Assembly (NCBI GenBank): GCA_050084985.1
Contig: JBITNC010000002.1
Location: forward strand, 15,562,001-15,626,000
Direction: 5' to 3'
Length of the DNA stretch: 64,000 bases
Source: Nageia nagi
Taxonomy: Eukaryota; Pinophyta
Shown here: in pieces, positions 24,335 to 36,571 of the stretch
Position numbering within the stretch: position 1 is the first letter of the stretch
Layout: each line of letters starts with the position of its first letter
Notes under the pieces: generated by a model
Told to the model about the DNA's origin: nothing
The model's input: only the letters and a program-made list of their open reading frames with translations
Database searches by the model: none
Position numbers and translations under genes: made by a program

Positions 24335-27300
24335 TATTAATGTCCATGGGTGACCAAAAGCGGTCAATGGGATTATACATAGTATGTGCATCGGCAATTT
24401 GGGGTTCAAGTTGATCCCCACTAAAGCTAAGAACATTAAGAAACAAAACTACATAAGATACAAAATGGGTTGAAACCCTAAGAGCTCGATTCAGAGTATA
24501 GTAAGGGGTACTATATCAATTTAGCTAAGTCTCTAATCTGTGGAACCAGTGCTTGCATCAACTTTGAAGAAGAATGTAATTTGTCGAGACCTCAAAGGAA
24601 TATGGGTGTCATGTCAGCATCTCTTGGTGCATCCGACAAGAGGGAAGCCTCTCTCACTTTTCCTCAAGACCTCTCCTCTATGACAAGTTGGAAGAAGGAT
24701 GTAATGCATCGATCGTTGCGCAGATGCCACATTTGGGATAAGAGGGGTAGGTGTATGTTGGTATATGTGGGGGTGAGGAACAACTCTTTGTCATTCCGAA
24801 GGAAGTACTAAGAATAGTGAAGTGACTTGGGTGTGAGGTATTGTTGGGGAGTGAACCAAGTACTCAAAATATATGTTTTACATATCGTCTCGCAGATCAA
24901 CCACAAAGAGTCATCCAAGGGTGTGGAAAAATCTTGTATGGGGCCGGATACTCAGTCATATGAAAAGCCTAATCATTGTAGTGCCATAGAGACCTTTGGC
25001 CCTTATGGGTAGTCTATCAGTCCTACTTGAAACAATAAAGCCTTGGACGTGTTGAAAATAAAGAACTAGTGCTGTAAGGGCCCACACTTGAAGGGGGTGG
25101 CAACCAAACTTTGTGAGTATAATTTGGTGGGGGACAATCCTCTCGCTCCGAATGGAGTGAGATAATTTGTTGACCAAAATCCTCTCTATCCTAACCCAAT
25201 TTGTTTGTCTCAAGCTAAGCCCCATATCTCCCTACCATATAATATCATGTGAGTGACTAGGGTATAAAATAATTGTTACTTGTATGGAATGTCTTGGAAG
25301 TGGAGTTGCATGCACTACCTCTTAAGGGAGGAGACTATCGCATATCCTCTTTGAACAAATGTAGGTCGTGAGATGACGATGGGAGGGGGTTGGTTGGGTC
25401 ATTGCGGAGATGAGTGGCGTAAATGTTCCAATTCTGAAGGGAAATACGTAGGATTGTGGTGGAGAGAGGATATGATCTCTTGCCTTCTTTTGGTCAAGAA
25501 GTGTTGTTTCTTGGTCCATAGGAGGTGACAATACTAATGATGGATGGAGTGTTTATTAGGCAAAGAAGCATCGAAGGAAAGGGCTTTCTTAAGGCGATGT
25601 TGGCTGATTTTACAATTGATGTCAAATAATTGGTTTGAGGGTCAATGACCATTGGGTTGTTGGGAAGATGAGGGGTGAGTAGTGTGGGGGAAACTTGGAG
25701 GGATGTCAAACGAAGGGAATCAACAAGGAAAAGAGCTTGAACATCAATGGTAGGTAGGGAATGCATGTTGTGAAGTTTTTGCTTTAGAATGTTGTTGTCT
25801 GTAGATTAGAGGGAGGGGATAGTTGGAATATAAGGGAGAGGATTAGGTGTGCATGGTTGAAAAGAGGAAGACATGGGGTAACCTAAAAAAAATGGATGTG
25901 TAGGATTACGGAGGGACTGGAAAGGATATAGTCAACAACATTGGACCCATCAACATGGGGAAGCTTGTGTGGAACAAAGAGAGGGGGAATCAAGCTATAT
26001 CGTTCAATATGACAAGGTTTGTGTATCTCACCAAGCTTAGGAGGAATCTCCCATATGCTGAGGGGGGTTTGAATTTAGGCGAATTTCATTGAAGCCCAAG
26101 GACACAATCAAGTGCATGAAGATGGAGAGGGTCAATCCTATCATTGAAGTACCATGTTTGAAATCTCCTTGGCCTATTGTTGAAAGCACATACTAGAATA
26201 ATCTCTCCTTACAGTTAATATTTGAAGATCTCCAAAAAGAATTCAAGGAATGAAAACTCACCATCTCCTTGGATAGCATATCGGGATGTCATTGGCAGGA
26301 AGTAGCATCTTGCTATGTATATCCTCCTAAGAGGTGGGACTCTCACAACTGAGACCCAATGCCCTCTACTTTGACCCTAGGAGACAAGTGGCACTACGTA
26401 GGAAGGCTAAACATCTTACGCCTCAATCATGGCTACTTGTTTGCGGTGAAGTCCTGAAAGCATAAATCCAAGTAGAACCTATGAAGAATGGGAGGCCTCT
26501 AACAATGCTCTCATGAGTCTCAATGAATAAAATCATATCTATGTAGGAGATGATGTCATGAACTACTCCGAGTGAAGACCAAAGCATGTCGTTATAATTC
26601 CAAACTTTAAAAGTGAGCATTGAGGGGACCTCTTGCTGTCGTCATTAGGGAGGTTCAAGGTGTGACCAACTTGGCAAGGGAGTGTCACGAATGATTGCCC
26701 TATAGTCTCAAATGAGCCCATTTTTTTTCCTTTTGAGTTGCTATCACCAAAGTGTGAGCTTTCTGAAGCTCTTCTACTTAGAGCCGTGTGAGAGTGACAT
26801 CCAAGTAGATCTTGGTTGGCACTATGAAAAGTGTACTCTTTGCCCTCAAGGCATGTAAACGTTCACTTGTTGGTTGGAAATACATAATGAGAGTGTCATC
26901 ATGTGTTATCCATGTTGATTCCAAGCTGATATATTCTTCAAGCCTAGGGTGGCTTGTATGAAATTGCAAATATCTTAAAGGGGCTCAATGGATTTAGGCA
27001 ATCCACGAACGTGGTGGTTGAACACTTTGGAATGGTGCAATCTCTCTTTTGCAATGTTGGCATTCATGGCCTGCTCCACAATAAGCGGGGGTCTTATTCC
27101 CTTCGCCACATCTGCCCACAAATTCTGAGTTTCAACTTGTTGGTGCGGAGATTGTTGGTGGGTTATGGTTTCTTGTTTGAATTATTCTTATTGCATAGTT
27201 ATCTCTAACTATTTTGTTTGGATCTCGGTTACGATTTCATGGAGTTGTTGGAGTGGAACTTCATTAGCATGGAATGATTCAATTTTCTCCATTCTATCTT

Positions 27301-27890
27301 TTAGTTATGTGACCAAAAAAAAATTGAGAGGGGTAGAAGAGGTGACTTCTTGTAAGGAGGAAATATGTGAGTTCATGCTCTTGATGCATCTATCCTAATT
27401 TGTCAACTGATTATGAAGTTGGCAAGTGAGTGTTTGTTGCTTTGTAGGAGAGAGGTTAGTTGTTTTGGTAGGAGCAATTTTGTCTTCTCAAGTTTTAACA
27501 GATGCTTGTTGTGATTGATGTAGCGAACTTGAAGTTTGGAAGATCTCCCCACACTAGTGCACAAGCGCAACAAAGAGTTCGATGATAGTGATATATGAAG
27601 GGGGGAATCCATTACAAATTGAGATAAGTCATGGGAACAAACCATGAACATGGACAACGCACCAACTAACAATGTCGCTTGATAGTCATGGATGATGCAC
27701 AATTGCTTGGTTGGAAGGCCGTGGGATTGTGGGAGGTCAGAAACACCAATTGGGACAAATCACATAGATTGTTTGAAGGTGTAGATGACGAATATAGACA
27801 AAGCTTCATGAAGACAACAAATACAGTCAAAACTGGATGTGAGCATGGAGGAGGGGGCATTGAGGGCGAAAACGAATAGGATCAAAATTC
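24335..27890 (-). mobile_element. Degenerate LINE, minus strand
   Basis: Read 5' to 3' on the minus strand. 27700-26778 holds an ORF1-like region with ERLHALRAKSTLFIVPTKIY (26778-26969 frame). 26640-25900 holds an endonuclease-like region whose start reads VWNYNDM-----VVHDII and DMILFIETHES. 25260-24956 holds the C-terminal RT region MILYGREIWGLSLRQTNWVR, followed by IERI and IILTKFGCHPL. The 3' end near 24370-24335 carries GGTCACCCATGGACATTAA, a terminal motif shared with other LINEs here. Between endonuclease and RT end only ~0.7 kb remains, so the RT catalytic core is deleted. Many stops are present. GC is higher than in the flanks. Confidence 0.8.
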
Positions 27891-28389
27891 TTGTTATTTT
27901 TTGTCAGGTTCAAAGGCTTTTCAATAAAAGTACCAAGCTTATAAAGTTTTATGCAAATTATTTTACACAATATTGCTACAACTTTCAAAGTCTTTAAAAT
28001 ATCTTAATTTGTTGTTTTGGCATGCAAAACTTTTTAAAATATTTTTTATGCTTTGAAGATTAGCATTCACCATACAAATGTTAAGAACAAAAATGAAAAT
28101 AGTTTGTTGCTAGTTTAAATGGATATGAACACCATCTACAAGAAATGCCATGCTCAAATAGTCATTGACTAATGATACTGTATAAAAATTCTATTTTTGC
28201 CTAAATCTACTCTCTTCTTGTTGTGAAATGCATGGATTGAGCTATAAAATCTCAAGAATTCTGTAAGATTTTTTTGGATAAAAAATGTTAATTTTTCTCA
28301 CTCAAAATTCTAGAACTTGGCTTTGCATAGAAGTACATTACATTATGTTCACTAAAAGGTTTGAAGTTTTGACTTGCTAATGATCAAGC

Positions 28390-28425
<36 letters not shown>

Positions 28426-29155
28426 CTACTAGCATGGTTCTTATTACTACACATATGCTGATTGCCAAATAACAAATCAAGCTTGCAATGAGGCAATATC
28501 ATTTTGTATTAGATTTTCTAAACTAGAAAACTCTTGTTGGTAAAGAATGTTTTGCCCAAGGAGAATTCTTTCCTTTGTATTTCATTATGCAATCCTAAAA
28601 TTTGTATGGGCATTGGGTTTTCTCATAGTATGTTAAAATCCTTTGATTTGTAACATTTCTTTCATTTTAGTGGCTTTTTCTTGTAGTTGTTAATTTTGAA
28701 CCTTTTATTGCTTTAGGTTGAGAATAACTTGGGAATGGCCCTCTCACAATAATTGTAGGTCTCTACTGTCCAATATGAAATGTAATTCTTTGACCATTGG
28801 TTCAATCTCAACCATATTATTCGAATTGTTTTAATTTGTGCATCAAGCTCGCTTTATTTTTTTGTGTGCCACATATGAAATGAGAAGTAGACATGCATGT
28901 ACAATTGGACATCTTTCTAATTTTTTTTTGGTAGGTGAATGAGCGTTCTATAGGATACTTCTACTAAGAAAAATAACAAAAAATCACAAAAAGCTACAAA
29001 CATAATAATTCAATTTGGGTAACTAATATTCTTGTTGGAAAAGACTTAACATAAAGAGTAGGGTTATTCAACTTCATAGGATGAGAGTAAGCACAAGAAC
29101 AATTGCTAGGCAAATCTCTTTAGGTCGTTCCTTTGCTTTCTGGCCTTGGTAAATT
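27890..29155. other. No recognisable gene; (TA)n tract
   Basis: AT-rich spacer between two LINE remnants. It contains a TA dinucleotide run at 28393-28423. I see no coding signal. Confidence 0.6.
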
Positions 29156-29159
29156 AAAT

Positions 29160-29510
29160 TTAATATTAATGTTCATGGATGACAAAAAATGGTTAATGGT
29201 ACTATAGAAGAGTATATATAAGAAGAACAAGGGAGTACCTAAAGCGTCTCCAAAGAGTAAGAATGAAGAGGAGACAGAAAAATTGCAATAGGAGTCTCCA
29301 TAATGCCATATCCAACAAGCTAATCTGTAGCAGTAGGAATTGGTATGTGAAAAGTTAGAAGGCTCCCCTAATATTCAAGACCAAAAAGAGGCTCCTAATG
29401 TCGCAACTTTCAACTAGGAGTTTAGTTGTAACAAGATGACAAGTAGACATCCTAGAATCATCAGGAACCAAGGATCGCTTTCTCCTGCAGTTGGAAAATT
29501 TTTCTATACT
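29160..29510 (-). mobile_element. LINE 3'-end fragment
   Basis: The left end reads, on the minus strand, GTCATCCATGAACATTAATA, the same terminal motif as the LINE at 24335. About 350 bp of diverged LINE-like sequence follows, with a short minus frame (29355-29546) I cannot place. It abuts the orphan mTERF tail. Confidence 0.5.
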
Positions 29511-29515
29511 ATCAT

Positions 29516-32500
29516 CTATTCTAAAGCTTTCAAGTTTAAGCCACATCGGTCAGACATTAAATATTTTTGAATTTAGAGGCCTTACAAACTTTTCTTGAAA
29601 GTGCTGTTCAAATCTTTTCGTTTCATGGGAAACATTAACTGGTGATCAATTAAATTTTTTTCCCAAATCTTGCTATAAGATGGATGGTTATAATCTTATA
29701 TACATATAGAGCTCTTATTAATTAGACTTCAAAGAATGGTGAAAGGTCAGTCATCATGGTGAAGAGTGCAAGCTTTTCAAGGCAAAATGATCAATTTTTA
29801 ATCAGCATGTCTCAAGCAGGGGCAATGGATGATCCACAGGTTCAGAAAAATGGATGCAATTGGAGTATGGATATCATTCACTTCAGAATCCTTGATTCAG
29901 TAACCATACCATTATAGTGCTGTGACACCATTGAAATTTCAGAGAAAATAAAAATGCACTGAATTTGGATATGTATTCTAGCCAATTACTCCATTTAACT
30001 CACTTATTTGAGACAAATATTATATCAGGATCTATCTTTTTTTTCTTATCCTCGTCTCATCTGTATACAAGAATTGCCATGATCCTAAGTTCTAACCGAT
30101 ATGTCTGGCTGCATAATATTCTCATTGTGTGAATGCCTTTCTCCTTTGTAGTACTAGTTCTTGTGTTCTTGTTTCAATTTTTGTAACTTATAATATATTT
30201 TTTTGTTCATGGTATTCTATGTTGGGATTTTGTAGTTTCTATAATAATATTTCTATACCTGGGTGAAATATAATCATTGTACAACATTATCTGGATGCTT
30301 ATGCATATGTATGATGCCAGTTTGGACATGTGTATTGTTTTTCTTACTTTAAAGGTACTTGTGCACCTTTTCTTTTCTGACTTCGTTATCTTTCTACGTA
30401 TGTTTCCTATTCTTTTTCAAACTCTTATTCATGCCTTTCTTGAGGTTGTATAAGGAAGTCTTAACTATATGAAATTAATATCTCATACTTCAAAGTATAA
30501 TCTTTCCACAATTGGGCATCTCTCTCCTAATATATCCTTGTTCTCAATGCTCATACTTCTTTAAGATCTATCAGCATAGTTGACATGAATTGGATGCAAA
30601 ATATGCTTAAGATTTTGATTTATTCCCAGTAAATCACAACTTTAAGTACATCTGGATTTTCCAGCCATTCAAACTTTTCCTGAAGTTTTTGTTCAACACT
30701 GACGACTTACAGTTTTACTTAAACATTAGCATAACAAAGCTTCAGATTTTTTAGTTCTTAAGAAACATTCTCCTGTACCAATATCATTGTTGAACATTTA
30801 TATGTAAGATGAATGGTTGCATAGTAGAGATTCCACTATGAAGTGAATGGTCATAGGTCAGAGTTGTTAATTTCTATATGATTGGTTGCAAACTTCAATG
30901 CTAAATGTTTGGCTTAAGATCTTTGTTGGAAGTAGGCTCAACAAGTTGAAAGCATGGACTGCAAATAATCCACACTTTCAAGAAAATGACTACTAATGGA
31001 AGAGATGTCATTCAGGGTTGCATCCTTGATTCAATTGGTGATACCATTATGACACTCTGCCACCAGTAGAAGTGCCAAAGAAATAACAGTGCAACCAATT
31101 TTGATAAATATTCTACCCAACAACTGTGTCATGCGAATATTGAAGACCAAAATGTTATTGGATGCTGTTTTTTCCTTCTTATTCTTTTTTTGTATGCGCA
31201 TTGGATTTTCATGATCCTAATCACTATTTTGAGCTTCGTAAACGGCTTATAATTTTAACATTTTTCTTATATATAGTATTTGTTCCTTTTTAAACCTAAA
31301 GAAGAACTCTTCTGTTGTAAATGGTCTCCTACAATATGACCTTTGTGTATATTTTATAAAATACTTCTATTTGAGAGTGAAGTATAATATTATTATTCAC
31401 AACATTGTATGGCTGCATTTGCCTAGTTAATATTTTAGTTGTCAAACGTTCTATGTCAAATTTGGCCACAATGTGTTTTTTTAAAACTCTTCTACGTGCA
31501 TTTTTTTTCTGAGGTTGTCTGAAAAAGACTTCCAGTTATGAATGAGCTATTCAGTGTACTACACACTTCTCTATGTATCACATACTATAAGTTCATCTTT
31601 CTATTTGATTTGTTTTTTCGTTCAGTTATCTGTTGGGTTCCACAAGTCCATATTTTGAAGCACATCATTGGGGTATCCCACATGTGATTTTGGGTTTCAT
31701 TAAACATCAGGCTCTTTGAGTGAGCCAGTTTTTGTCAAGTTTTAATGTTTAAAATTTTATGCCTTTTTTCGCTGGGTTTTGATCTATTTTCTCTTCCATC
31801 TTGAGTTTTTGAAAAGAGCCTGGGTTGGAGAATTTCGGGGTTCTCATCAGATTTCTTGACTAAAAAAGAATAATTTGAAAATATAGTGCTTCCCATTTAT
31901 CTTTGGAATTGAAGAGATAACCAGTGAGCTTCGTTATTATTAACATTGTCTATTTATACATTGCAAAGTTGCTTATAACTTGTAACTATTCAAGACGTTT
32001 ATCAACCCTTATCCTCTAATTTAATCGTTCACCTATAACAAAAGGTATGACATATTTTATTAACTATTTACATGAAATGACGCAGTATTCTAATTTTTTT
32101 AATATCCCTCTTTACATCATTTGATAATAAAATAAGCTTGATTTGTTTGACACAACAAAAACATCAAACCAGCAGACTGGCTTACATTAATTTAGGTTGC
32201 TGTAACTCATTTGATGGAGTTGGATATACAGTTCAAATGCTATGGGTATAAAATGGAATATACACATACAGTAAACTCAAAAGAACGCATCACTATCAAC
32301 TATAACTCTTTTTTCTATGGAGTGGGACATAGAGTTCAAATACTATTGGTAAACTATAATATACATCTATAGGATACTCTAGGAATGTATAGTTACCAAT
32401 CTTAGAGATGTACCTAATAGTTCATTGTAAACCATCAGATATTGGTTACGAAACACTATGGTTTGAATTTGTAATTGCATTCTGAATCGCTTTCTAGAAA

Positions 32501-33270
32501 TAAGCAAATCATGAGTTAAATGGAAGAGCAATTCTCGCAAAACATGATCGATTCAATAGAAGTGGAAATTAGAAATTTTTCTTTTTTAATTTATTTTTTA
32601 ATACAAATATTATGTTTATTGAAGACACATTATAGTGAACATAATATTATCTGAAGGATTTCAAATTTTCATTCATTTTGTTTGAATTCATACATAATTT
32701 TTTTTTATCAATTTTATTTAGTGAACTAAAATTTTCAAAGGGTTTAAAAAAAGTGATCTACAACTAAAGAAATAATCTCCTTAAACATGATTTTCTTTGG
32801 AGTGTTTGGAGTTTTCAATAGATTCACATCATGTGTCAAATTTCAAACTTTGTCTTCAACATGTAAAAATTTGTGCAATACATCCCATTAGAAATAAATC
32901 TCTTTTTCATACTATACATGATCCATTAGTAGAAATCCTTTTGTAGAAAGTCATTTACAATGTTAAAATAGATTTCTTTTGCAAAATCTGAATGCAATTT
33001 GGTACATTGAAATTCTTTCGTTTTTGACAATTTCAATATAATAGATGGTTGCAAACAAACACCACAAACTAGTACAACACAAAGAATATTGAATAAAAAG
33101 GAAATTATTGTTGAAAATCATATGATGTGCCTTAAAATCTGAGGCCACTATTCTTAAGTGATCGAGGGTTAACTTTCAACGTTTTTCATTGTTTAATATA
33201 TACGGTATAGTTCAATATCATCAATATGCATTATTTTGGAAATATCTTTAATTTGTAAACACTCATAGGG
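29516..33270 (+). repeat. Orphan mTERF 3' tail, copy 2 (no mTERF CDS)
   Basis: This is homologous to the non-coding DNA after both mTERF copies. 29516-30182 matches 22285-22955. 30590-31140 matches 59400-59930. 32040-33265 matches 22965-24230. It has two internal related modules (29516-30440 and 30590-31560), as does the tail after the second mTERF gene. No mTERF coding sequence precedes it: upstream is a LINE end. It therefore represents a duplicated locus whose gene body was lost or never included. Confidence 0.82.
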
Positions 33271-33275
33271 TATGG

Positions 33276-34260
33276 TGTAGTTGTCACACTTGAGAGGTAT
33301 TGAGATAGCATGGTAAAAATTAAACTCTTCAATGCATTTATCTCTTCAACTTTGTTTGATGGGTGTGAAGTTTGTGGACCTAGCTTGAGACACTTTGGTT
33401 GGGATTGCATTGATAAAATCTTGATCAATATGCTCTCAAGATTTATTCAAATTAAAAGAATTATCCTACATTGTATTATCCATGTTGAATTCGATGATAT
33501 CTTATGTTGGGTCTTGCAATATTCGATATTATTGAGCTTCTAAATAAGATTCATCACATGATTTCCACAATTCATGACTCGAAGAGATACCCTTTTTTAG
33601 TTCTCAAATCTTTTATGCAACTTGTAAATAAAGGCATTTGATGGTGTTGTTATTGAAAAATGACTTCTCTCTTGATATCTGTAAGCCTAGATATTGAGTG
33701 ATTTCCTCCCTCTCAACTCTCAAACAAGGCTTTTAATCCTTTCACTAGAGATATCAACAAAAGAAGCAAGAATGAAATATTTTCAGGTTACTTGAGGATA
33801 ACTTAGATTGAACAAAAAAAATCATTTTCACCAAAGCTTATACATTAACTTAAGGTTCACATGAAATTAGAGAATGGTGTTATTGGTATCCATGAATACA
33901 TCTAACCATACATTACATGATCTTTGATTCCCTCTTAGTCAGATAAAGGTTTGCTCACACTAACTTTGTATTGAAACAAATCATCATATCCCTAGAGATG
34001 AATGTATATGCAACATAGTTCCAAAGATTAAAGAGCATTTCATATTCATTTGCTCCATCTACTATGAAATTCGAGGTTGGTTTCATTGCTTATTCAAAAG
34101 TGCCCATACCTTGAAATGATAAATGAATTACAAAGATGATAAATTATGTTGCACTCTATATCAGAAAAGCCATCTACCTAATATAAAAAGTTATCATAAA
34201 TAGATCCTACAACACAATGAGTTCATGATTTATCACATTTCTTTTTTAACCATAAGAAGT
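33276..34260 (+). mobile_element. LINE, 3' part of coding region (left half of split copy)
   Basis: The plus frame 33310-33543 reads TLFDGCEVCGPSLRHFGW, then IDKILIN, the same region as MILYGREIWGLSLRQTNW in the minus-strand LINE at 24956-25260. The following frames keep LINE C-terminal similarity up to about 34255 (NKRSKNE, MKLENGVIGIHEYI and SDKGLLTLTLYRNKSSYP). This last block is repeated in the adjacent LINE at 54432-54830. The copy stops abruptly at 34260 where the LTR of element C begins. Its continuation is at 53838. Confidence 0.75.
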
Positions 34261-34421
34261 TGAAAGCATTTTCTATAGATTGATGTTGAAATACATACAT
34301 TATTTATAGTTGAAAAAGTTCAACAACTCCCATAAATAAACTCTATTATTGAAACTCATATGATCCATTCTATGTACATTGGAGTTACTTCAATAGATAA
34401 TTTATACGATGTATCATAACA
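34261..34421 (-). repeat. Element C 3' LTR
   Basis: TGAAAGCATTTTCTATAG at one end and CATAACA at the other. It matches 53665-53837 with scattered changes and a few small indels. Confidence 0.72.
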
Positions 34422-34579
34422 CCCTTTTATTACATCAATCTTTCAATGAAGATATTGTACTAATAACTACTTGATGAATACCTACAATAGTTCAAAACAT
34501 AAGGTATGAGTAAGGATATGCACCTATTCATGATAAGCAATAATGGAACTCATCACACTACATTTCTTAATTCGACCAT

Positions 34580-34912
34580 GGACAAGGACACATTTAGCCA
34601 TCCATGACTCTATGTTTCAATTAGATATGGACAAACACATCTACCTATGGAACCAATGATAGGGACAAACACTTCTATCCAATATCATATAATAAATGTG
34701 GATAGGGACAAAGAAATTTATCCAACATCAAATTTATGAATACGGACACATATGTTCATAATCATTATGATTGGGGACACACACATCCAATCATAATCAC
34801 CAACTGTAAGTGAAGACAAATACATCCCAATCATCTTGTGAATGAGGACAAACACATCTATTTACTAACACAACAAATGTGATTGGGGACAAACACATCC
34901 AATCATAAATAT
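34580..34912. repeat. Degenerate minisatellite in the 3' region of element C
   Basis: About nine imperfect units built around GGGACAAACACATCCAATCA, at roughly 34581, 34629, 34662, 34705, 34743, 34774, 34813, 34844 and 34886, spaced 30-45 bases. It lies between the end of the C gag frame (stop at 34929-34931) and the 3' LTR, so it is the 3' untranslated part of that element. Confidence 0.85.
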
Positions 34913-34928
34913 AAGCTATTGATTTTAT

Positions 34929-35360
34929 TTAGAAAATATATTCCTCCTCATCGTTCTCGTGTGGAGGGTCTTCAATAATTGAGACATTCTTCATTATTGC
35001 CTATAGCTAATGCCTTATCTATATTCAACTTACCATCAAGATCTTTGGCACATTGAATGCAATTTGTAATAATATTCCCTTTTTTTTTGCATTAATAGCA
35101 TAAAATTCCATCCTTAGAGAATTGTTTTACCTTTGAAGTAGAAGAATTAAATCCAAAGGAACGATTAAACTTATTTTTGACAAGCATTGCAGTTTTCTCT
35201 GTTGTCAAATCTTCTTTCTTGGTTCCTTCATTAATCAAGGTATAAATTATAGCTTTTAGGATGACAAGTATTTTGTTCAATGTGAGCACACTATTATTAT
35301 AGCTAAGGGGCATATTATTCAATAAAACAATTTTTGCACCATCATTATCTACCTTGGCTT
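34929..35360 (-). pseudogene. Element C gag, C-terminal part
   Basis: The minus strand reads from the insertion point of A through NNMPLSYNNSVLTLNKIL and a basic stretch, then a degenerate zinc knuckle (CY*CK--G-N----C, with a stop and His changed to Asn, about 35105-35050). It ends in an acidic tail EDPPHENDEEEYIF and a stop at 34929-34931. Copia gag proteins package the element RNA. This piece continues the frame of 52472-52887 on the other side of element A. Confidence 0.72.
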
Positions 35361-35365
35361 TTATC
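35361..35365. repeat. Target-site duplication of element A, left
   Basis: TTATC directly before the LTR of A, identical to 52467-52471 directly after the other LTR. Confidence 0.93.
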
Positions 35366-35865
35366 TGAGAGAATTGTAATATAAATTAAACAATTGTATA
35401 CTCTCAAGATTACATGAAAGTTCACAATACACATCTAACAAACTTACAAAGCAATCTTGCAAAGATAATACAAGATGTAAGTGGTTCTTCCAACTAGGAG
35501 TACATCCACTAATTAGATCTCATTTCTTTCACAAATATGAATCTCTTACAATTCTCTCAACTCATATCCTAAACACTATCCTATAGCATAGCTTTACTTC
35601 ACAAATTGATGTGTGATCACAAAGAGGGAGTCTTCTATTTATAGGTTGAAATCTCTCTTTGGATTGCCCTTTTACCCAATATACAAAAGTACGACATGCA
35701 CATCATTTTATCCAAAGGGCATGCTCATGACATGGAGTGTAGGATAAGTTACAATATCATATTCACTTAAATACTTAAGGTATCAAATGATACCCTTAAA
35801 TATTAGTGAATTTACATAGAAGATTATTATAAAACCTTTACAATAATGCATTATACATTCCAACA
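35366..35865 (-). repeat. Element A 3' LTR
   Basis: Starts TGAGAGAATTG and ends CATTCCAACA on the plus strand. It pairs with 51967-52466. The adjoining polypurine tract (35866-35875) is degenerate compared with B. Confidence 0.95.
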
Positions 35866-36571
35866 CTCCTTAATGCAATATTGGGATAGAGCGAATAAGA
35901 GAAAAGAAATAGAGAAAGTAAGAGAGTTCTTCTCCAAATAGATACAATGGAGATGAAAACTTTTTACATATTTGTAAAGTAAGAAACATCTAATTTGAGA
36001 CTCACTACTTTGCCAAATACAATCATTAACCATAACTAGTTTCAATGTACATGTAGTCATCTAATTGGAAGTCATGAAGAGTCTCCAAGAGCCTGCATAT
36101 CCAAAGTAAGTAACCTATAATCTCAAAAGAACCTATAGATCATAAGCAGCTCAAATAATAAAATTAGTTCAATGCAACATATTCACATCAACAAGGATAG
36201 ATGAATCACACAAATGCCATCATGAACTGATTAATGGTGCACTATAAGTCATCACAAAAATGCCATGCCAAAAAGTCATAGTCACCTGCTGTATATAAAA
36301 CATATGTTGATTATCATTACAAAATAGACCATGCACATACGAGTTTCTCATATATGGATAACTGAATAGTGCCAAAAGACACGAGTTTCTCACACATGGA
36401 TAATTGAACAATGCTAGATTGGCTAATTTTTTTGCTTTTAAAATTTTGTATAACAAGTTCCTCATGTAAAGTGAACTTACCACAAAAGTGTACAACAAAA
36501 TCAACATTATACAACATAAAATCCTCTTAGGGGTGAAGTTGTCATCACAAACATGAATTTAACATAAAATT

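Noticed and set aside
27403-27879. Overlapping plus and minus frames of 64-99 codons
   Set aside because: They fall in the decayed LINE ORF1 region; chance frames in higher-GC remnant sequence explain them.
34580-34912. Regularly spaced repeats suggesting a CRISPR-like array
   Set aside because: Units are degenerate, the spacers are not unique sequences of constant length, and the context is a plant retroelement.
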